Assembly: GCF_900199585.1 (NCBI RefSeq)
Contig: NZ_FZQY01000008.1
Span: forward strand, 124,001-188,000
Length of the DNA stretch: 64,000 nt
DNA from: Helicobacter sp. 'house sparrow 1'
Lineage (GTDB): Bacteria; Campylobacterota; Campylobacteria; Campylobacterales; Helicobacteraceae
Direction of reading: 5' to 3'
The position numbers and the translations under genes were made by a program. The notes below the pieces were generated by a model. That model worked only from the letters and a program-made list of their open reading frames with translations, was not told the DNA's origin and made no database searches. Below, in pieces: positions 43,575 to 53,082 of this stretch; position 1 is the first letter of the stretch, and each line of letters opens with the position of its first letter.

Positions 43575-44165
43575 TTAACCTTCATAATGATAGTGTAATA
43601 ATAATCTTACCAACTCTCTTACCACAGAATTCTGATCTATAGATTGCAAGACCTCCCTAGCCTCTTGAATCTTTTTTTGCTCTATCATCAAGAAAGCTTG
43701 TTGAATCTTTGCAAGATCTACAAAACCATCTGTACTTAATGCACCTAATTTATCCATATTTTGTTCTAAAGATGCAAGTTGATAGGTTGCAAAATTTTTT
43801 ACCAATAAATTTTTAGAATCCACCATCTTTTTTAAAGAAGATGCGTCATTTGTCTTAACCGCTTGCGATAAAAGAAAGATTTCTAATAATTGGGATGACT
43901 TTTTCCCTAAAGCATCAATTAAAGCTTGATTATTTGGTTCTTTAAGTAACTTTTCATAAATCTCTGTTGCCTCTATAGCCCTTTTTTCTTCCATTTTTGC
44001 ATTTACCTGTAAAAACAAAAAATATCCAATCAAGACAACAGCCAAAGTAATCAATAAATATTTATATTTTTTAAAAAAGCGCTCTAATCTAAAAGCACTC
44101 TCAAAAATTTTCTCATCTGAAGAAAAACTCTCTTTTGCTACTTGTAAATTTTCCTTTAAACTCAC
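43575..44165 (-). CDS. YfgM/TPR-like membrane-anchored protein
   Basis: A 196-residue protein with a cytoplasmic N-terminus of about 35 residues, one helix (KYLLITLAVVLIGYFLFLQV, residues 35-54) and a periplasmic helical domain with tetratricopeptide-like pairs (EATEIYEKLLKEPNN, KIQQAFLMIEQKKIQEAREVLQSI). This matches YfgM, a periplasmic chaperone partner of the SecYEG translocon. It is directly upstream of a BamB-like lipoprotein. H. pylori has a similar unnamed pair next to dut. Similarity is in architecture rather than strong motifs. Confidence 0.6.
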   Translation of the reverse strand: MSLKENLQVAKESFSSDEKIFESAFRLERFFKKYKYLLITLAVVLIGYFLFLQVNAKMEEKRAIEATEIYEKLLKEPNNQALIDALGKKSSQLLEIFLLSQAVKTNDASSLKKMVDSKNLLVKNFATYQLASLEQNMDKLGALSTDGFVDLAKIQQAFLMIEQKKIQEAREVLQSIDQNSVVRELVRLLLHYHYEG

Positions 44166-44186
44166 TTTCTTCCTTCCTTTAACAAA

Positions 44187-44615
44187 TTAAATTCCACTAC
44201 TACCAAAACCACCCTCTCCTCTTTTTGTATCAGAAAGCTCTTCGCAAATCTCAAAAACTGCTCTTTCATATTTTGCTACTACTCCTTGAGCGATACGATC
44301 CCCCTTGCGAATTACAAAATCATCACTAGAATGATTATATAAAATAACCATTATCTCACCACGATAATCACTATCAATTGTTCCAGGAGAATTTAAGACA
44401 GTTATTTTATGTTTTAAGGCCAATCCACTTCTTGGTCTGATTTGGAGTTCAAAACCCTCTTCAAGCTCAAATGCCAACCCTGTTTTAATTAACAATGCAT
44501 CCCTTGCCCTGATAGTATAATCATCAATAGAATGAATATCAAAGCCTGCAGCACCTGAAGTTTGATACTCTGGAATAATAGCATCTGGATGTATCTTTTT
44601 AATCTTGATCTTCAT
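44187..44615 (-). CDS. dut: dUTP diphosphatase
   Basis: A 142-residue trimeric dUTPase. The five motifs are visible: AAGFDIHS, RPRSGLALKHKI, NSPGTIDSDYRGEIMVILYN, RKGDRIAQGV and the C-terminal KRGEGGFGSSG that closes the active site. It hydrolyses dUTP to dUMP to keep uracil out of DNA. It lies between greA and the YfgM-like gene with spacing of 2 and 21 bases. Confidence 0.97.
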   Translation of the reverse strand: MKIKIKKIHPDAIIPEYQTSGAAGFDIHSIDDYTIRARDALLIKTGLAFELEEGFELQIRPRSGLALKHKITVLNSPGTIDSDYRGEIMVILYNHSSDDFVIRKGDRIAQGVVAKYERAVFEICEELSDTKRGEGGFGSSGI

Positions 44616-44617
44616 AT

Positions 44618-45106
44618 TTAAAACTCAATTGGCTTATAGCAAATTTCTAGAATCTCAAAATCATTTTCACCGCTTGGTAAAACAATACTAACCTCATCAC
44701 CAACTTCCTTACCAATAAGGCTTTTTGCAATAGGCGAACCAAAGGAAATCAAACCTTTTGATGGATCGCTCTCAATACTCCCAACTATTGTATAAGAAAA
44801 AGTCTTTTGAGTATCTAAATTTAAAATCTTTACACTACTTCCAAAACTAACCTTATCATGAGCTAGGGTTGATGGATCTATAATTTGTGCATTTGCCAAC
44901 AAAAGGGAGAGATCATTGATCCTTGCTTCAATAAATAACTGTTTTTCTTTTGCTGCATGATACTCTGCATTTTCTTTCAAGTCTCCATGACTCCTTGCCA
45001 CTTCTATCTCTGCAACAATATTAGGGCGCTGATTTTCTTTCAAATCTTTTAATTCTGCGCATAATTTTTCATACCCGTGTTGAGTAATTGGTTCTTTTGA
45101 CATCAA
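44618..45106 (-). CDS. greA: Transcription elongation factor GreA
   Basis: A 162-residue factor with an N-terminal coiled coil (MSKEPITQHGYEKLCAELKDLKENQRPNIVAEIEVARSHGDLKENAEYHAAKE is its standard form, here split by the conserved acidic DLKENAEYHAAKE tip) and a C-terminal FKBP-like domain ending in LEICYKP. It enters the RNA polymerase secondary channel and stimulates cleavage of backtracked transcripts. Confidence 0.97.
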   Translation of the reverse strand: MMSKEPITQHGYEKLCAELKDLKENQRPNIVAEIEVARSHGDLKENAEYHAAKEKQLFIEARINDLSLLLANAQIIDPSTLAHDKVSFGSSVKILNLDTQKTFSYTIVGSIESDPSKGLISFGSPIAKSLIGKEVGDEVSIVLPSGENDFEILEICYKPIEF

Positions 45107-45143
45107 CTCTCCTTAAATAAAACTATATGATACAAAAAGCAGT

Positions 45144-46217
45144 TTAATAACTTAAGTCTCTTATCCATTGTGCGATATTTTTTGCACTTCCAAATCTAAG
45201 ATATTCCCTAATTTGTTTGCTATTTTTAAAGAATTCTTGTTGATTTGTATTTTGATAGGCAGCAAAAAGATTTTCTACATTAAATGCATCTTGCACGAGT
45301 TCTGGATGCATTTTACTATCTCCTCTTCCTGGCCTTTCTTTATTTAGTGCATTAAAAAATATATTTGCTAGACCTATGTATTTTAGATCTGTCATTTTAC
45401 TTAAAAAAAAGTAGTCAAACTTGCTTGTTTTATATCCTAAAACAAAAGGGGTGCCTACAATAGCAGATTCTAAAGTTGCTGTCCCGCTACAAATAAAAGC
45501 AAACTCTGCATTTAACAAACTTTCTCTTGAATCATAAGAAATCACAAAATCTTTAACCCCATCCCCATAGATCTCTTGTAAATTATCTTCTTTAAAGAGC
45601 TTAGGAACTATCAATATCTTTTCTTTATCTCTAAAATACCGCATACCAAGATCATAAAAAATTGGAAAGATTCTCCTTATTTCACTTCTCCTACTACCAG
45701 GCATAAAAACAATCCCACTACCACCACAAGATTGCTTAAACTGCTTAATAGAATCTAATAAAGGATGTCCTACATAGGAAGCTTTATGTTTATAATAATC
45801 TACTTCAAATGGTAATATTGCACCCAACTTATCACAATTACTCTCAATCACCTTAGCACGCCAAGACTTCCAAGCCCAAACCTGAGGCAAAATATAATAG
45901 ACAATTGGTTTATTTGGAAATTTTTTTTTGATTTTTTTTGCAAGAGGAATATGAAATGAAGAGGCATCCAAAAGCAAAACTAGATCTACTTTTTCAGCCA
46001 ACTCAAGCATTTGTTTTTGAACTTGCATAAAGAAAAATACTTTCTTTAAAACATCAAGGATACCCATTACAGAAAAATCTTTAGGCGTATATAAGGGTTT
46101 TCCCAAACTGGAATCAAAAATACCAAAGAGTTCAATCTCTCCTTCATTGAACTCTTGCATCAATGTTTTTAAATGCTCATTAGAACTAGATTCCAATGCA
46201 CTAACTAATATCTTCAT
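45144..46217 (-). CDS. lpxB: Lipid-A-disaccharide synthase
   Basis: A 357-residue GT19 glycosyltransferase that joins UDP-2,3-diacylglucosamine and lipid X to the lipid A disaccharide at the inner membrane. Recognisable segments are YYILPQVWAWKSWRAKVIE, LGAILPFEVDYYKH, YVGHPLLDS, FMPGSRRSEI and SGTATLESAIVGTPFVLGYK. The start overlaps the coiled-coil gene by 17 bases. Length is near that of H. pylori LpxB and slightly short of E. coli. Confidence 0.95.
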   Translation of the reverse strand: MKILVSALESSSNEHLKTLMQEFNEGEIELFGIFDSSLGKPLYTPKDFSVMGILDVLKKVFFFMQVQKQMLELAEKVDLVLLLDASSFHIPLAKKIKKKFPNKPIVYYILPQVWAWKSWRAKVIESNCDKLGAILPFEVDYYKHKASYVGHPLLDSIKQFKQSCGGSGIVFMPGSRRSEIRRIFPIFYDLGMRYFRDKEKILIVPKLFKEDNLQEIYGDGVKDFVISYDSRESLLNAEFAFICSGTATLESAIVGTPFVLGYKTSKFDYFFLSKMTDLKYIGLANIFFNALNKERPGRGDSKMHPELVQDAFNVENLFAAYQNTNQQEFFKNSKQIREYLRFGSAKNIAQWIRDLSY

Positions 46218-46782
46218 TTTTTCCCATCCGTTCTTTTAAAATCATCTCGGTATAAGCATCTCTTAATTCTATTTTTAATTGAGAATTTTCTAGTTCCAAC
46301 TCTGCAATTTTATTTCGAAATTCCCTACCTTCTTTAAGTGCAATTCTATATTTACTAAACAAACTTTCATCATAAACTTTGCGTGCAGCCCTCAACTTCT
46401 TGATTTCTCCATTTTCTAAAAAAACCTCCACCTCCTTTAATTCCTCTGGTAGAACTTCTTGTTTTTTATTCTTTAATGCATCCTTTTCTTTCATTAGTTT
46501 TTCAACATTTTTCTGGACATTTTGCCTCACCCTCTTTTCTTTTAACCCTACAAGAGATTCTTCATAAGCTTCTTTTTGTTTTTTAAGCTCTAGCACCTCT
46601 GCTCTAAGCTCTAAAATCTCATTACGACATTGTCTTAGCTTTTCTTGGTCTTTTTGTATCTCAATTTGATATTCTTCTTTTTCTTGGGAAAATTTTTCTC
46701 TCTCATTTTCAAAAATCTTAAAAATCTCCCAACTCTCTTTTATATCAACGAGTTTTTGAAAAAATAAATTAAAATCTTTCAT
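46201..46782 (-). CDS. Coiled-coil protein of unknown function
   Basis: A 193-residue, highly charged protein, almost entirely helical; residues 25-110 are rich in E, K and Q in heptads (NEREKFSQEKEEYQIEIQKD and LKKQKEAYEESL), and residues 150-185 form another coiled coil. There is no signal peptide or membrane helix. It starts one base from the hypA stop and overlaps lpxB, and H. pylori has a gene at the same place. I cannot assign a function; structural or scaffold roles are possible. Confidence 0.75.
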   Translation of the reverse strand: MKDFNLFFQKLVDIKESWEIFKIFENEREKFSQEKEEYQIEIQKDQEKLRQCRNEILELRAEVLELKKQKEAYEESLVGLKEKRVRQNVQKNVEKLMKEKDALKNKKQEVLPEELKEVEVFLENGEIKKLRAARKVYDESLFSKYRIALKEGREFRNKIAELELENSQLKIELRDAYTEMILKERMGKNEDIS

Positions 46783-47147
46783 TACTCTTCTGTCTCTTCT
46801 TGCAACAACTCTAAGCTTACTAAGTACATCTCTTTCCCTTCAATCATTTTTAAAGCATTGGAATTGCATTTTATACACTCACCATAAGCAATACCATTTG
46901 GCTGAAATATTTCACCGCACTTCTGGCACTCTAATTTGACTCTCTCTTCTTTAATTTCTAGTAATGCATTTTTGCAAAAGCTGCTTTCTTCTCTAAAGGT
47001 TTCAAAGGCGCTGATAAAAAGACTTTTATCCATTCCACTACGCTCTCCTATTGAGACTACAACTTTTGCAACTTTTTGAGCATTATTAGCCTTTGCATTT
47101 TCTTCACATAAATCAATTAAAGAAGCAACTACAGAATATTCATGCAT
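46782..47147 (-). CDS. hypA: Hydrogenase/urease nickel incorporation protein HypA
   Basis: A 121-residue nickel metallochaperone. The N-terminal MHEYSV provides the nickel-binding histidine 2, and the zinc site is formed by CQKCGEIF and GECIKC. With HypB it delivers Ni to NiFe hydrogenase and, in Helicobacter, to urease. H. pylori HypA starts MHEYSVV as well. It is located six bases after the large propeller protein and runs into the coiled-coil gene. Confidence 0.95.
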   Translation of the reverse strand: MHEYSVVASLIDLCEENAKANNAQKVAKVVVSIGERSGMDKSLFISAFETFREESSFCKNALLEIKEERVKLECQKCGEIFQPNGIAYGECIKCNSNALKMIEGKEMYLVSLELLQEETEE

Positions 47148-47153
47148 TATTTA

Positions 47154-49298
47154 TCACCTTTCAAAAATTGATTTTTTATATTCTATACTTCTTGGTTTAA
47201 CTTCTCCTAATTGCTCTAGAGTCTCTTTGATGCCCTCTATTATACATAACTCCTTGAGCTCACTACTCTTTCCAAAATAAGAAATATAATTTTTAAGAGC
47301 TACCTGAAGATCATTTTGCTTTTGAGAATCAATTGCTTTAATCTCATAATAATAAGCAATTTGAAAGGTTGTATCAATTCTACTCTTCCATTTTTCCAAC
47401 ATAAAATATTCTTTCAATAGCTCATAAACCTCTCCAGTCTTTCCAGATTGTGCTAAATCCATTGCCTTTTTAAAGGTTTTTAAAAAGAACTCCTCAATCT
47501 CAAGATAGGTTTCTGAAGAAATTAGCAATGGAAAGTCCTCCAAAATTTTATAACAATCTTTATAGAGCCTATCTTTAAAAGCTTTTTGCATTTTATCTTG
47601 CATCTCATAAAAAACTTTTAGAGAATCTGCTTCTTCTTTAAATAAATCAATCTCCTGCAAAATATTCATTTTTTCTTCAATCTCTTCATTTCCCTTTGCA
47701 ATCAAAATATGATTTTGCAAGTACTGTAAAATCTCATTATAAAAATTCAATACCTTAGCATATGCCCGCGTTACTTTTAAAAATGGATTTTTCTGACAAA
47801 TTTCATATGCCTCTTTATATTGATGATTTTTTAACATATTTACCAAACTACTATATTGAGTAAAATGATGGAATAAAATATGGATTCTATCTCTTTTTTC
47901 AGGAATTTGCATAAATGGCTCTAAAAGCTTTTTAACCCTATAAATTTGATGGCCATAATCACTCTCTAGCATCTTTTTTGATGCTGCAAGTATTTTTTCA
48001 AAATACTTTTCAAGGTCTTCAAAAGCCTTAGTTTTTTTCAATCCTTTTTGTTGATCTGCAATTTGATAGGCTTTTTGATACAAACCTGCTTCAATTGAAT
48101 CCAAAAACTCACACAATACCTTTTTATGTGTTAGATATCTCTTAAACTCTTTGTTAATTTTTGGATCCTCCAAATAAGGTTCTGCAATACTTAATGCCTG
48201 ATCAACTTGGTTGCTTCCAAAAAGCTTGATAACATCTTCTAAAACTTCTTTCCAATTTTCCTCTCTTAACTTCTTATAATTTAAATCAAGTTTTAAAAAA
48301 ATATTGTTTTCTTGCGCAAAAATCCTTGCCTCTTCATAGCTTTTTGTATCTAAGAGCTGAGTGAAAACATCTCTTTTATATAAGGTATCAATAAAAAATA
48401 CTTTTCCACTAACAAAGCAAATACAAATATGGTTTTTCACGCTATAAATAAAACTCACTCCTTTTTCAGGCAAATTTATCTCTACAAAATTCTTGTTTTC
48501 TTCAAGATTATGAATCCGCAACTTATCATCTCTACCTACAATATATGCATATTTTCCATCATTGCTTAAAATACACCGATGCAACCAAGCATCATAAACC
48601 TTATTTATCTTTTCTTGCTTGCTTGTTAAATCAAGAATGCCACTCTCACCCTCTTGACAAATATAAAAAATCTTCCCATCATCATCAAAAAAAAGAATAT
48701 CCACAACCACACTTGGTGTATCAAGCTCTAAGATAAAATCAAAGGCTTTTAAATCATAAAGCAGTAGTTTATGTTCAAAAGTCCCAAAAGCTATAAAGTG
48801 AGATTTATTATCAAAAACAATGCAAGAAATATAATCAGGCTGAACTGGACACATCGTATAAAACTTTGCATCTTCGGTATATACAAAAACCCTACCATCT
48901 TCACCCCCTGTGGCAAAAAATTTCAAATCAGGAGAAAAGGTAGAACAGCTAATATCAGCTCTATGAGATTTTATGCTTTTTTTTACCACCAATCTCTCAT
49001 CCTCAATCGCATAAAGCTTGCATTCTGCACTGCCAACACCTGGGATCAAAACCCTGTTGTCTTTTGAACAAAAAATGGCTTTAGAATAAATATGATGCTT
49101 TTGCTTATCACGTAGAGTTCTTTTTCCAAAAATCAATTTTTGACTTTCAAAAGAGTAAAAAAACACCCCATAGGAATTATCAACAAGTATCAAATTATCT
49201 TGATTGTCACCTATACCTAAAATTGGGTTTAAAAACTTTAAAATTTTGTGATTTTTAAACACTTCCCTGCCTAATGAAAGATTATCATTCTTGCACAT
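47154..49298 (-). CDS. Large WD40-like propeller plus alpha-solenoid protein, function unknown
   Basis: A 714-residue cytosolic protein without signal peptide. Residues about 1-320 form a beta-propeller (ISCSTFSPDLKFFATGGEDG, ISCIVFDNKSHFIAFGTFEH, HRCILSNDGKYAYIVGRDDK). Residues about 340-700 are helical, with at least three related repeats: LYQKAYQIADQQKGLKKTKA, QYKEAYEICQKNPFLKVTRA and LYKDCYKILEDFPLLISSET. This propeller-solenoid order is that of eukaryotic coat and nuclear-pore scaffolds. The ATG at 49298 overlaps a TATAAT and has no SD; a GTG at 49262 is an alternative. Upstream of hypA, its role is unknown. Confidence 0.7.
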   Translation of the reverse strand: MCKNDNLSLGREVFKNHKILKFLNPILGIGDNQDNLILVDNSYGVFFYSFESQKLIFGKRTLRDKQKHHIYSKAIFCSKDNRVLIPGVGSAECKLYAIEDERLVVKKSIKSHRADISCSTFSPDLKFFATGGEDGRVFVYTEDAKFYTMCPVQPDYISCIVFDNKSHFIAFGTFEHKLLLYDLKAFDFILELDTPSVVVDILFFDDDGKIFYICQEGESGILDLTSKQEKINKVYDAWLHRCILSNDGKYAYIVGRDDKLRIHNLEENKNFVEINLPEKGVSFIYSVKNHICICFVSGKVFFIDTLYKRDVFTQLLDTKSYEEARIFAQENNIFLKLDLNYKKLREENWKEVLEDVIKLFGSNQVDQALSIAEPYLEDPKINKEFKRYLTHKKVLCEFLDSIEAGLYQKAYQIADQQKGLKKTKAFEDLEKYFEKILAASKKMLESDYGHQIYRVKKLLEPFMQIPEKRDRIHILFHHFTQYSSLVNMLKNHQYKEAYEICQKNPFLKVTRAYAKVLNFYNEILQYLQNHILIAKGNEEIEEKMNILQEIDLFKEEADSLKVFYEMQDKMQKAFKDRLYKDCYKILEDFPLLISSETYLEIEEFFLKTFKKAMDLAQSGKTGEVYELLKEYFMLEKWKSRIDTTFQIAYYYEIKAIDSQKQNDLQVALKNYISYFGKSSELKELCIIEGIKETLEQLGEVKPRSIEYKKSIFER

Positions 49299-49363
49299 TA
49301 TACTTAATAAAAATGTATTAGAATTACACTTTTAGAGTTATCTTGATAAGGAAATAGAAAAAA

Positions 49364-50434
49364 ATGCAAAAGCGCTACACAACAAAAAGCATCCAAATTG
49401 GAAATGTAAAAATTGGAGGAGATTCTCCAATAAGTGTTCAAAGTATGACCTTCACAAAAACAATGGATATACAAGCCACATTAGAACAGATACAACGGCT
49501 TTATTTTGCAGGTGCAGATCTTGTCAGAGTGGCAGTAAGTGATGAAAAAGATGCAAATGCACTAGCAGAGTTAAAAAAACTCTCTCCCTTACCAATTATT
49601 GCTGATATCCATTTCCGCTATAAGCTTGCATTGATTGCAGCAGAAAGCGTAGATGCAATCCGAATCAATCCTGGTAATATTGGAAGCAAGGATCGCATCA
49701 AAGCTGTTGCCAATGCCTGTAAATCTAGAAATATTCCAATTAGAATAGGTGTTAATGGAGGAAGCTTAGAAAAGGAATTTGAAATCAAGTATGGAGCAAC
49801 CCCCAAGGGAATGGTAGAATCTGCACTTTATAATATAAAACTTCTAGAAGACTTTGGATTTGAAGATATAAAAATTTCCTTAAAATCAAGTGATGTTCAA
49901 AAAACAATTGAAGCCTATAGAATGCTAAGACCTCTTGTTGATTATCCCTTTCATCTTGGAGTTACAGAAGCTGGAACACTCTTTCATTCGGCAATCAAAA
50001 GCTCCATAGCACTGGGAAATCTATTATTAGATGGAATTGGAGATACAATCCGTGTTTCTATCACAGGAGAACTTGAAGAAGAAATCAAAGTTGCAAGAGC
50101 CATCCTGCAATATAGCGGAAGACAAAAATCAGGAATAACTATTGTATCTTGTCCAACTTGTGGAAGAATTGAAGCAGATCTTGTTTCAATGGTAAAAGAG
50201 GTAGAAAAAAGAATTGCACATATAAAAGTTCCTCTTCAAGTGAGCGTGATGGGATGTGCTGTTAATGCTCTAGGAGAAGCAAAACACGCTGATGTTGCAA
50301 TTGCCTTTGGCAATAAGAGTGGGCTAATCATCAAAGAAGGAAAGATACTCTGCAAATTACCAGAAAATAAATTATTAGAAGCTTTTATACAAGAAGTGGA
50401 AAAAGTAGCAAAAGAAAAAGAGAATCTAAGCTAA
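49364..50434 (+). CDS. ispG: 4-hydroxy-3-methylbut-2-enyl diphosphate synthase
   Basis: A 356-residue Fe-S enzyme of the MEP isoprenoid pathway, turning MEcPP into HMBPP. Family features are the N-terminal [38 protein letters not shown] and the cluster cysteines in [11 protein letters not shown] and [10 protein letters not shown]. Length is that of the bacterial short form. It stands alone, divergent from the propeller gene, and its stop codon lies within the terminator hairpin. Confidence 0.96.
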   Translation: MQKRYTTKSIQIGNVKIGGDSPISVQSMTFTKTMDIQATLEQIQRLYFAGADLVRVAVSDEKDANALAELKKLSPLPIIADIHFRYKLALIAAESVDAIRINPGNIGSKDRIKAVANACKSRNIPIRIGVNGGSLEKEFEIKYGATPKGMVESALYNIKLLEDFGFEDIKISLKSSDVQKTIEAYRMLRPLVDYPFHLGVTEAGTLFHSAIKSSIALGNLLLDGIGDTIRVSITGELEEEIKVARAILQYSGRQKSGITIVSCPTCGRIEADLVSMVKEVEKRIAHIKVPLQVSVMGCAVNALGEAKHADVAIAFGNKSGLIIKEGKILCKLPENKLLEAFIQEVEKVAKEKENLS

Positions 50435-50455
50435 GTTAGATTCTCTTTATTATTT
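50419..50455. terminator. Bidirectional terminator between ispG and OMP gene
   Basis: AGAGAATCTAA / TTAGATTCTCT, an 11-base-pair stem with a six-base loop (50419-50446), is followed by TTTATTATTT on the plus strand and by TTTTTCTTTT on the minus strand. The 5' arm lies inside the last ispG codons. Confidence 0.82.
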
Positions 50456-50459
50456 AGAA

Positions 50460-51656
50460 TTAGTAAGAAAGTTTAACAAATCCTATTGCATTACTACGTT
50501 GGAATCTACTAGACTTAAAGCCATTATTCACATAACCTCCACCAATCTTTAGGGCAATACCATTTAAACTTCCCTTAACTTGTTTATCAAACACAGTAAA
50601 AGATGCTATTGCAGAAAACTCATGATAATCCCCATCAGCATATAAAACATCTAAATCAAAGAAGCGACTTTTTACACCTGTAAATACATACCAAGTATTG
50701 TTCTTTTGGAAGAAATAATTTGCACTACCATAATACCCGTAATTTGGAGTTAAAAATTTTCCTCCATAAAATCTTGTAGCATCATTAATAGGTCTAATGC
50801 CATTTCCACCAGTTGTAGCTAAGAAACCACCACCTAGCTTAAAGATACCACCAAACAACAATTCCTCATCAATCATAAAGAGCATTGTGTCATCTTTACT
50901 AACGCCAAATGTATTCTGCCATAAGAAGTTAAAAGCTGTTGTAGTCTGAACTACTCCACCCTCTCCAAAAATCAGAGAAAGATCCGTTCCTGCCAAGATT
51001 GAATCATTTCCCTTATCTCTAAAGAAATAATTCATAAATGGATTAATCTTTAAGAATTTAAAATCAAAATTTAATCCACCTACAAATACCTCATTCCCAA
51101 AACCAAAGTGGGTAAAACTAGATGGAAAACGATGATAAGACATTAATTCTGAAGCAATGCGGTTTGGAGCATATCCATAAGTTGTAAAGTCATTCATCCA
51201 TCCTAACCAAACTCCAAAATACCTAGTCTTCCATCTAGAAGCAACACCTTGCATATAAGCATTTGTCCAGCTTGATTCTAAAAACTCATTATTAAATCTA
51301 CCTGCAGCTACAACTAAATCAGTAGTATCATACTTAATGTATAAATCAGAAAGATCAGCATAATCCTTAGAATAAGCCATATCTGCTTGATTTCCAAACC
51401 CCACCACACTTGTTCCATAAATTGGGAAAGAGCCATAAGCCCCTACACCAAGATGCAATGCATTGAATCCGAAATCTATCCCTAGGTGGCCTGTAACACC
51501 CCCGTATGAAGCCTTATCATTAGGTGCCTTATTTCCATTTGTCAACCCTTGGTTATATGCTCCTCCAATATGACCAAAGAAGTTGATATCTACTGCGTGT
51601 GCTCCAGTAGCAACTACTGTAGATAAAACCAGTGAGCTAAAAACTTTAGATTTCAT
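50460..51656 (-). CDS. Helicobacter outer-membrane protein (Hof-like), paralogue 1
   Basis: A 398-residue outer-membrane protein. A clear signal peptide (MKSKVFSSLVLSTVVATGAHA) precedes a glycine- and aromatic-rich sequence with alternating beta strands and a terminal aromatic (VKLSY). The mature start FFGHIGGAYNQGL is shared in pattern with the next gene upstream (FGALGGLYNQGV), and both contain a FNNEF/FNTNF strand after LxxAxGR. This places them among Helicobacter porin-like families. AAGGAG lies eight bases before the ATG. Substrate unknown. Confidence 0.8.
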   Translation of the reverse strand: MKSKVFSSLVLSTVVATGAHAVDINFFGHIGGAYNQGLTNGNKAPNDKASYGGVTGHLGIDFGFNALHLGVGAYGSFPIYGTSVVGFGNQADMAYSKDYADLSDLYIKYDTTDLVVAAGRFNNEFLESSWTNAYMQGVASRWKTRYFGVWLGWMNDFTTYGYAPNRIASELMSYHRFPSSFTHFGFGNEVFVGGLNFDFKFLKINPFMNYFFRDKGNDSILAGTDLSLIFGEGGVVQTTTAFNFLWQNTFGVSKDDTMLFMIDEELLFGGIFKLGGGFLATTGGNGIRPINDATRFYGGKFLTPNYGYYGSANYFFQKNNTWYVFTGVKSRFFDLDVLYADGDYHEFSAIASFTVFDKQVKGSLNGIALKIGGGYVNNGFKSSRFQRSNAIGFVKLSY

Positions 51657-51782
51657 AAAACATCTCCTTAGAATTTTTCCAAATAGCCCCCAGCGAAAGT
51701 TTTAAATCTAAGAGATCAAAAAACCGCAATAAGACTAAAAGACCTCTAGAGGATCGGCAAAAAGTGAAAAAATTTTAGAGAC

Positions 51783-53003
51783 TTAGTAATAAAATTTCCC
51801 AAAAAATAAAAGACTGCTAGCTGAAGTGCTATTTTTCAATTGGGAATACACATATCCCATTCCAAAGTCAAACTGCATATTCTGCATTTTCCACACAGTA
51901 TAATCTACCACCAAAGAATATTCTGTGTATTTTCCAAATGAAATAAGACCATCAATTTTTATAGGAATACTTTTACTATTTTTTAGGTTAATACCCCCAA
52001 AGACATAGCCACTGATTACTTGTTCTTTAAAATAAGGACTTGCAAATTCCAAGGGAGAGTGAATAATCTTTCCATAAAATCTTGAAGGATCACTAAAAGT
52101 ATAAATTCCACCATTATTTTTAGAACTCAAAACTCCATAAACACCAGCCCCTAGATCAAAGATCTTATAAGTAAATTTTTGATCCAACCAAAGAAGACCT
52201 GCAACAGAATCGCTTGCGCTGAGCAAATTGCCATTTAAACTAGAAGTATTTCCCAACTGAAAGATTCCTCTAAGCTTTGTAACACTTTTCCAATCCCCTG
52301 AAATAACACCGGTATATCCAATATCCCCACCAAGTTGAAATAAAACTCCATTACGATTTGGCAGTCTATTAAATGGTAATTGAGTATCTAAAAGAGTAAA
52401 GGCAGAAGTCTCAAAACTCCCATTACTATACTTAAGACCCAAAGCAAAAACCTCACCCCATTTCCCCATAATATTTTTCTTACTTGTTGGATAATAACTA
52501 CCAATTATGTTTGTCCCATATAAACTAAAAAGAGTATTCTTATGATCTCCTGTCAATAGCATAGAATCCATAAAAATACCCCAATAAGTGAGATTATCTA
52601 CCTTCAATTGAGCAGAAGCTCCTTGAATATTACCTGCTATATAGTCAAAATCAACAAAGTTTGTATTAAATCTACCCAAAGCAAATTCTAATCTTGAATT
52701 GGCATAATGTGCAAAGATATCAGAAACATCTCCACCATCTCCAATACCACTATAATTTAAATCTCCATAGCTTGTTTTAGTAGCATTAAAGACATTCCAT
52801 CCACCAATAGCACCTAAACCAAAACTCCAGCCATTGTCTAAAATAAATTTAGCACCAACATGAGCCATCAAATTACCATAGCTATGAGAAGAACCCACTC
52901 CTTGATTATACAATCCACCTAATGCACCAAATGACTTGATTTGCACATCCTCAGAAGAAAACAAAAAAACATTAAATAATAAAAACCATACAATCTTTCT
53001 CAA
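51783..53003 (-). CDS. Helicobacter outer-membrane protein (Hof-like), paralogue 2
   Basis: A 406-residue outer-membrane protein, a tandem paralogue of the gene 127 bp downstream. The signal peptide MRKIVWFLLFNVFLFS is followed by SFGALGGLYNQGV, a long beta-rich region and the C-terminal FFGKFYY. The start is TTG at 53003, supported by AAGGGA six bases upstream; no nearby ATG exists. Sequence identity with its neighbour looks low outside the first and last strands and the LALGRFNTNFVDFDY region, so the duplication is old. Confidence 0.78.
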   Translation of the reverse strand: MRKIVWFLLFNVFLFSSEDVQIKSFGALGGLYNQGVGSSHSYGNLMAHVGAKFILDNGWSFGLGAIGGWNVFNATKTSYGDLNYSGIGDGGDVSDIFAHYANSRLEFALGRFNTNFVDFDYIAGNIQGASAQLKVDNLTYWGIFMDSMLLTGDHKNTLFSLYGTNIIGSYYPTSKKNIMGKWGEVFALGLKYSNGSFETSAFTLLDTQLPFNRLPNRNGVLFQLGGDIGYTGVISGDWKSVTKLRGIFQLGNTSSLNGNLLSASDSVAGLLWLDQKFTYKIFDLGAGVYGVLSSKNNGGIYTFSDPSRFYGKIIHSPLEFASPYFKEQVISGYVFGGINLKNSKSIPIKIDGLISFGKYTEYSLVVDYTVWKMQNMQFDFGMGYVYSQLKNSTSASSLLFFGKFYY

Positions 53004-53082
53004 ACTAAATCCCTTAAACCTAAATTACTCTGATTACTAAGTGTAATTCTAAGGAATAAAACTAATAAAATCAAGAGAAAGA

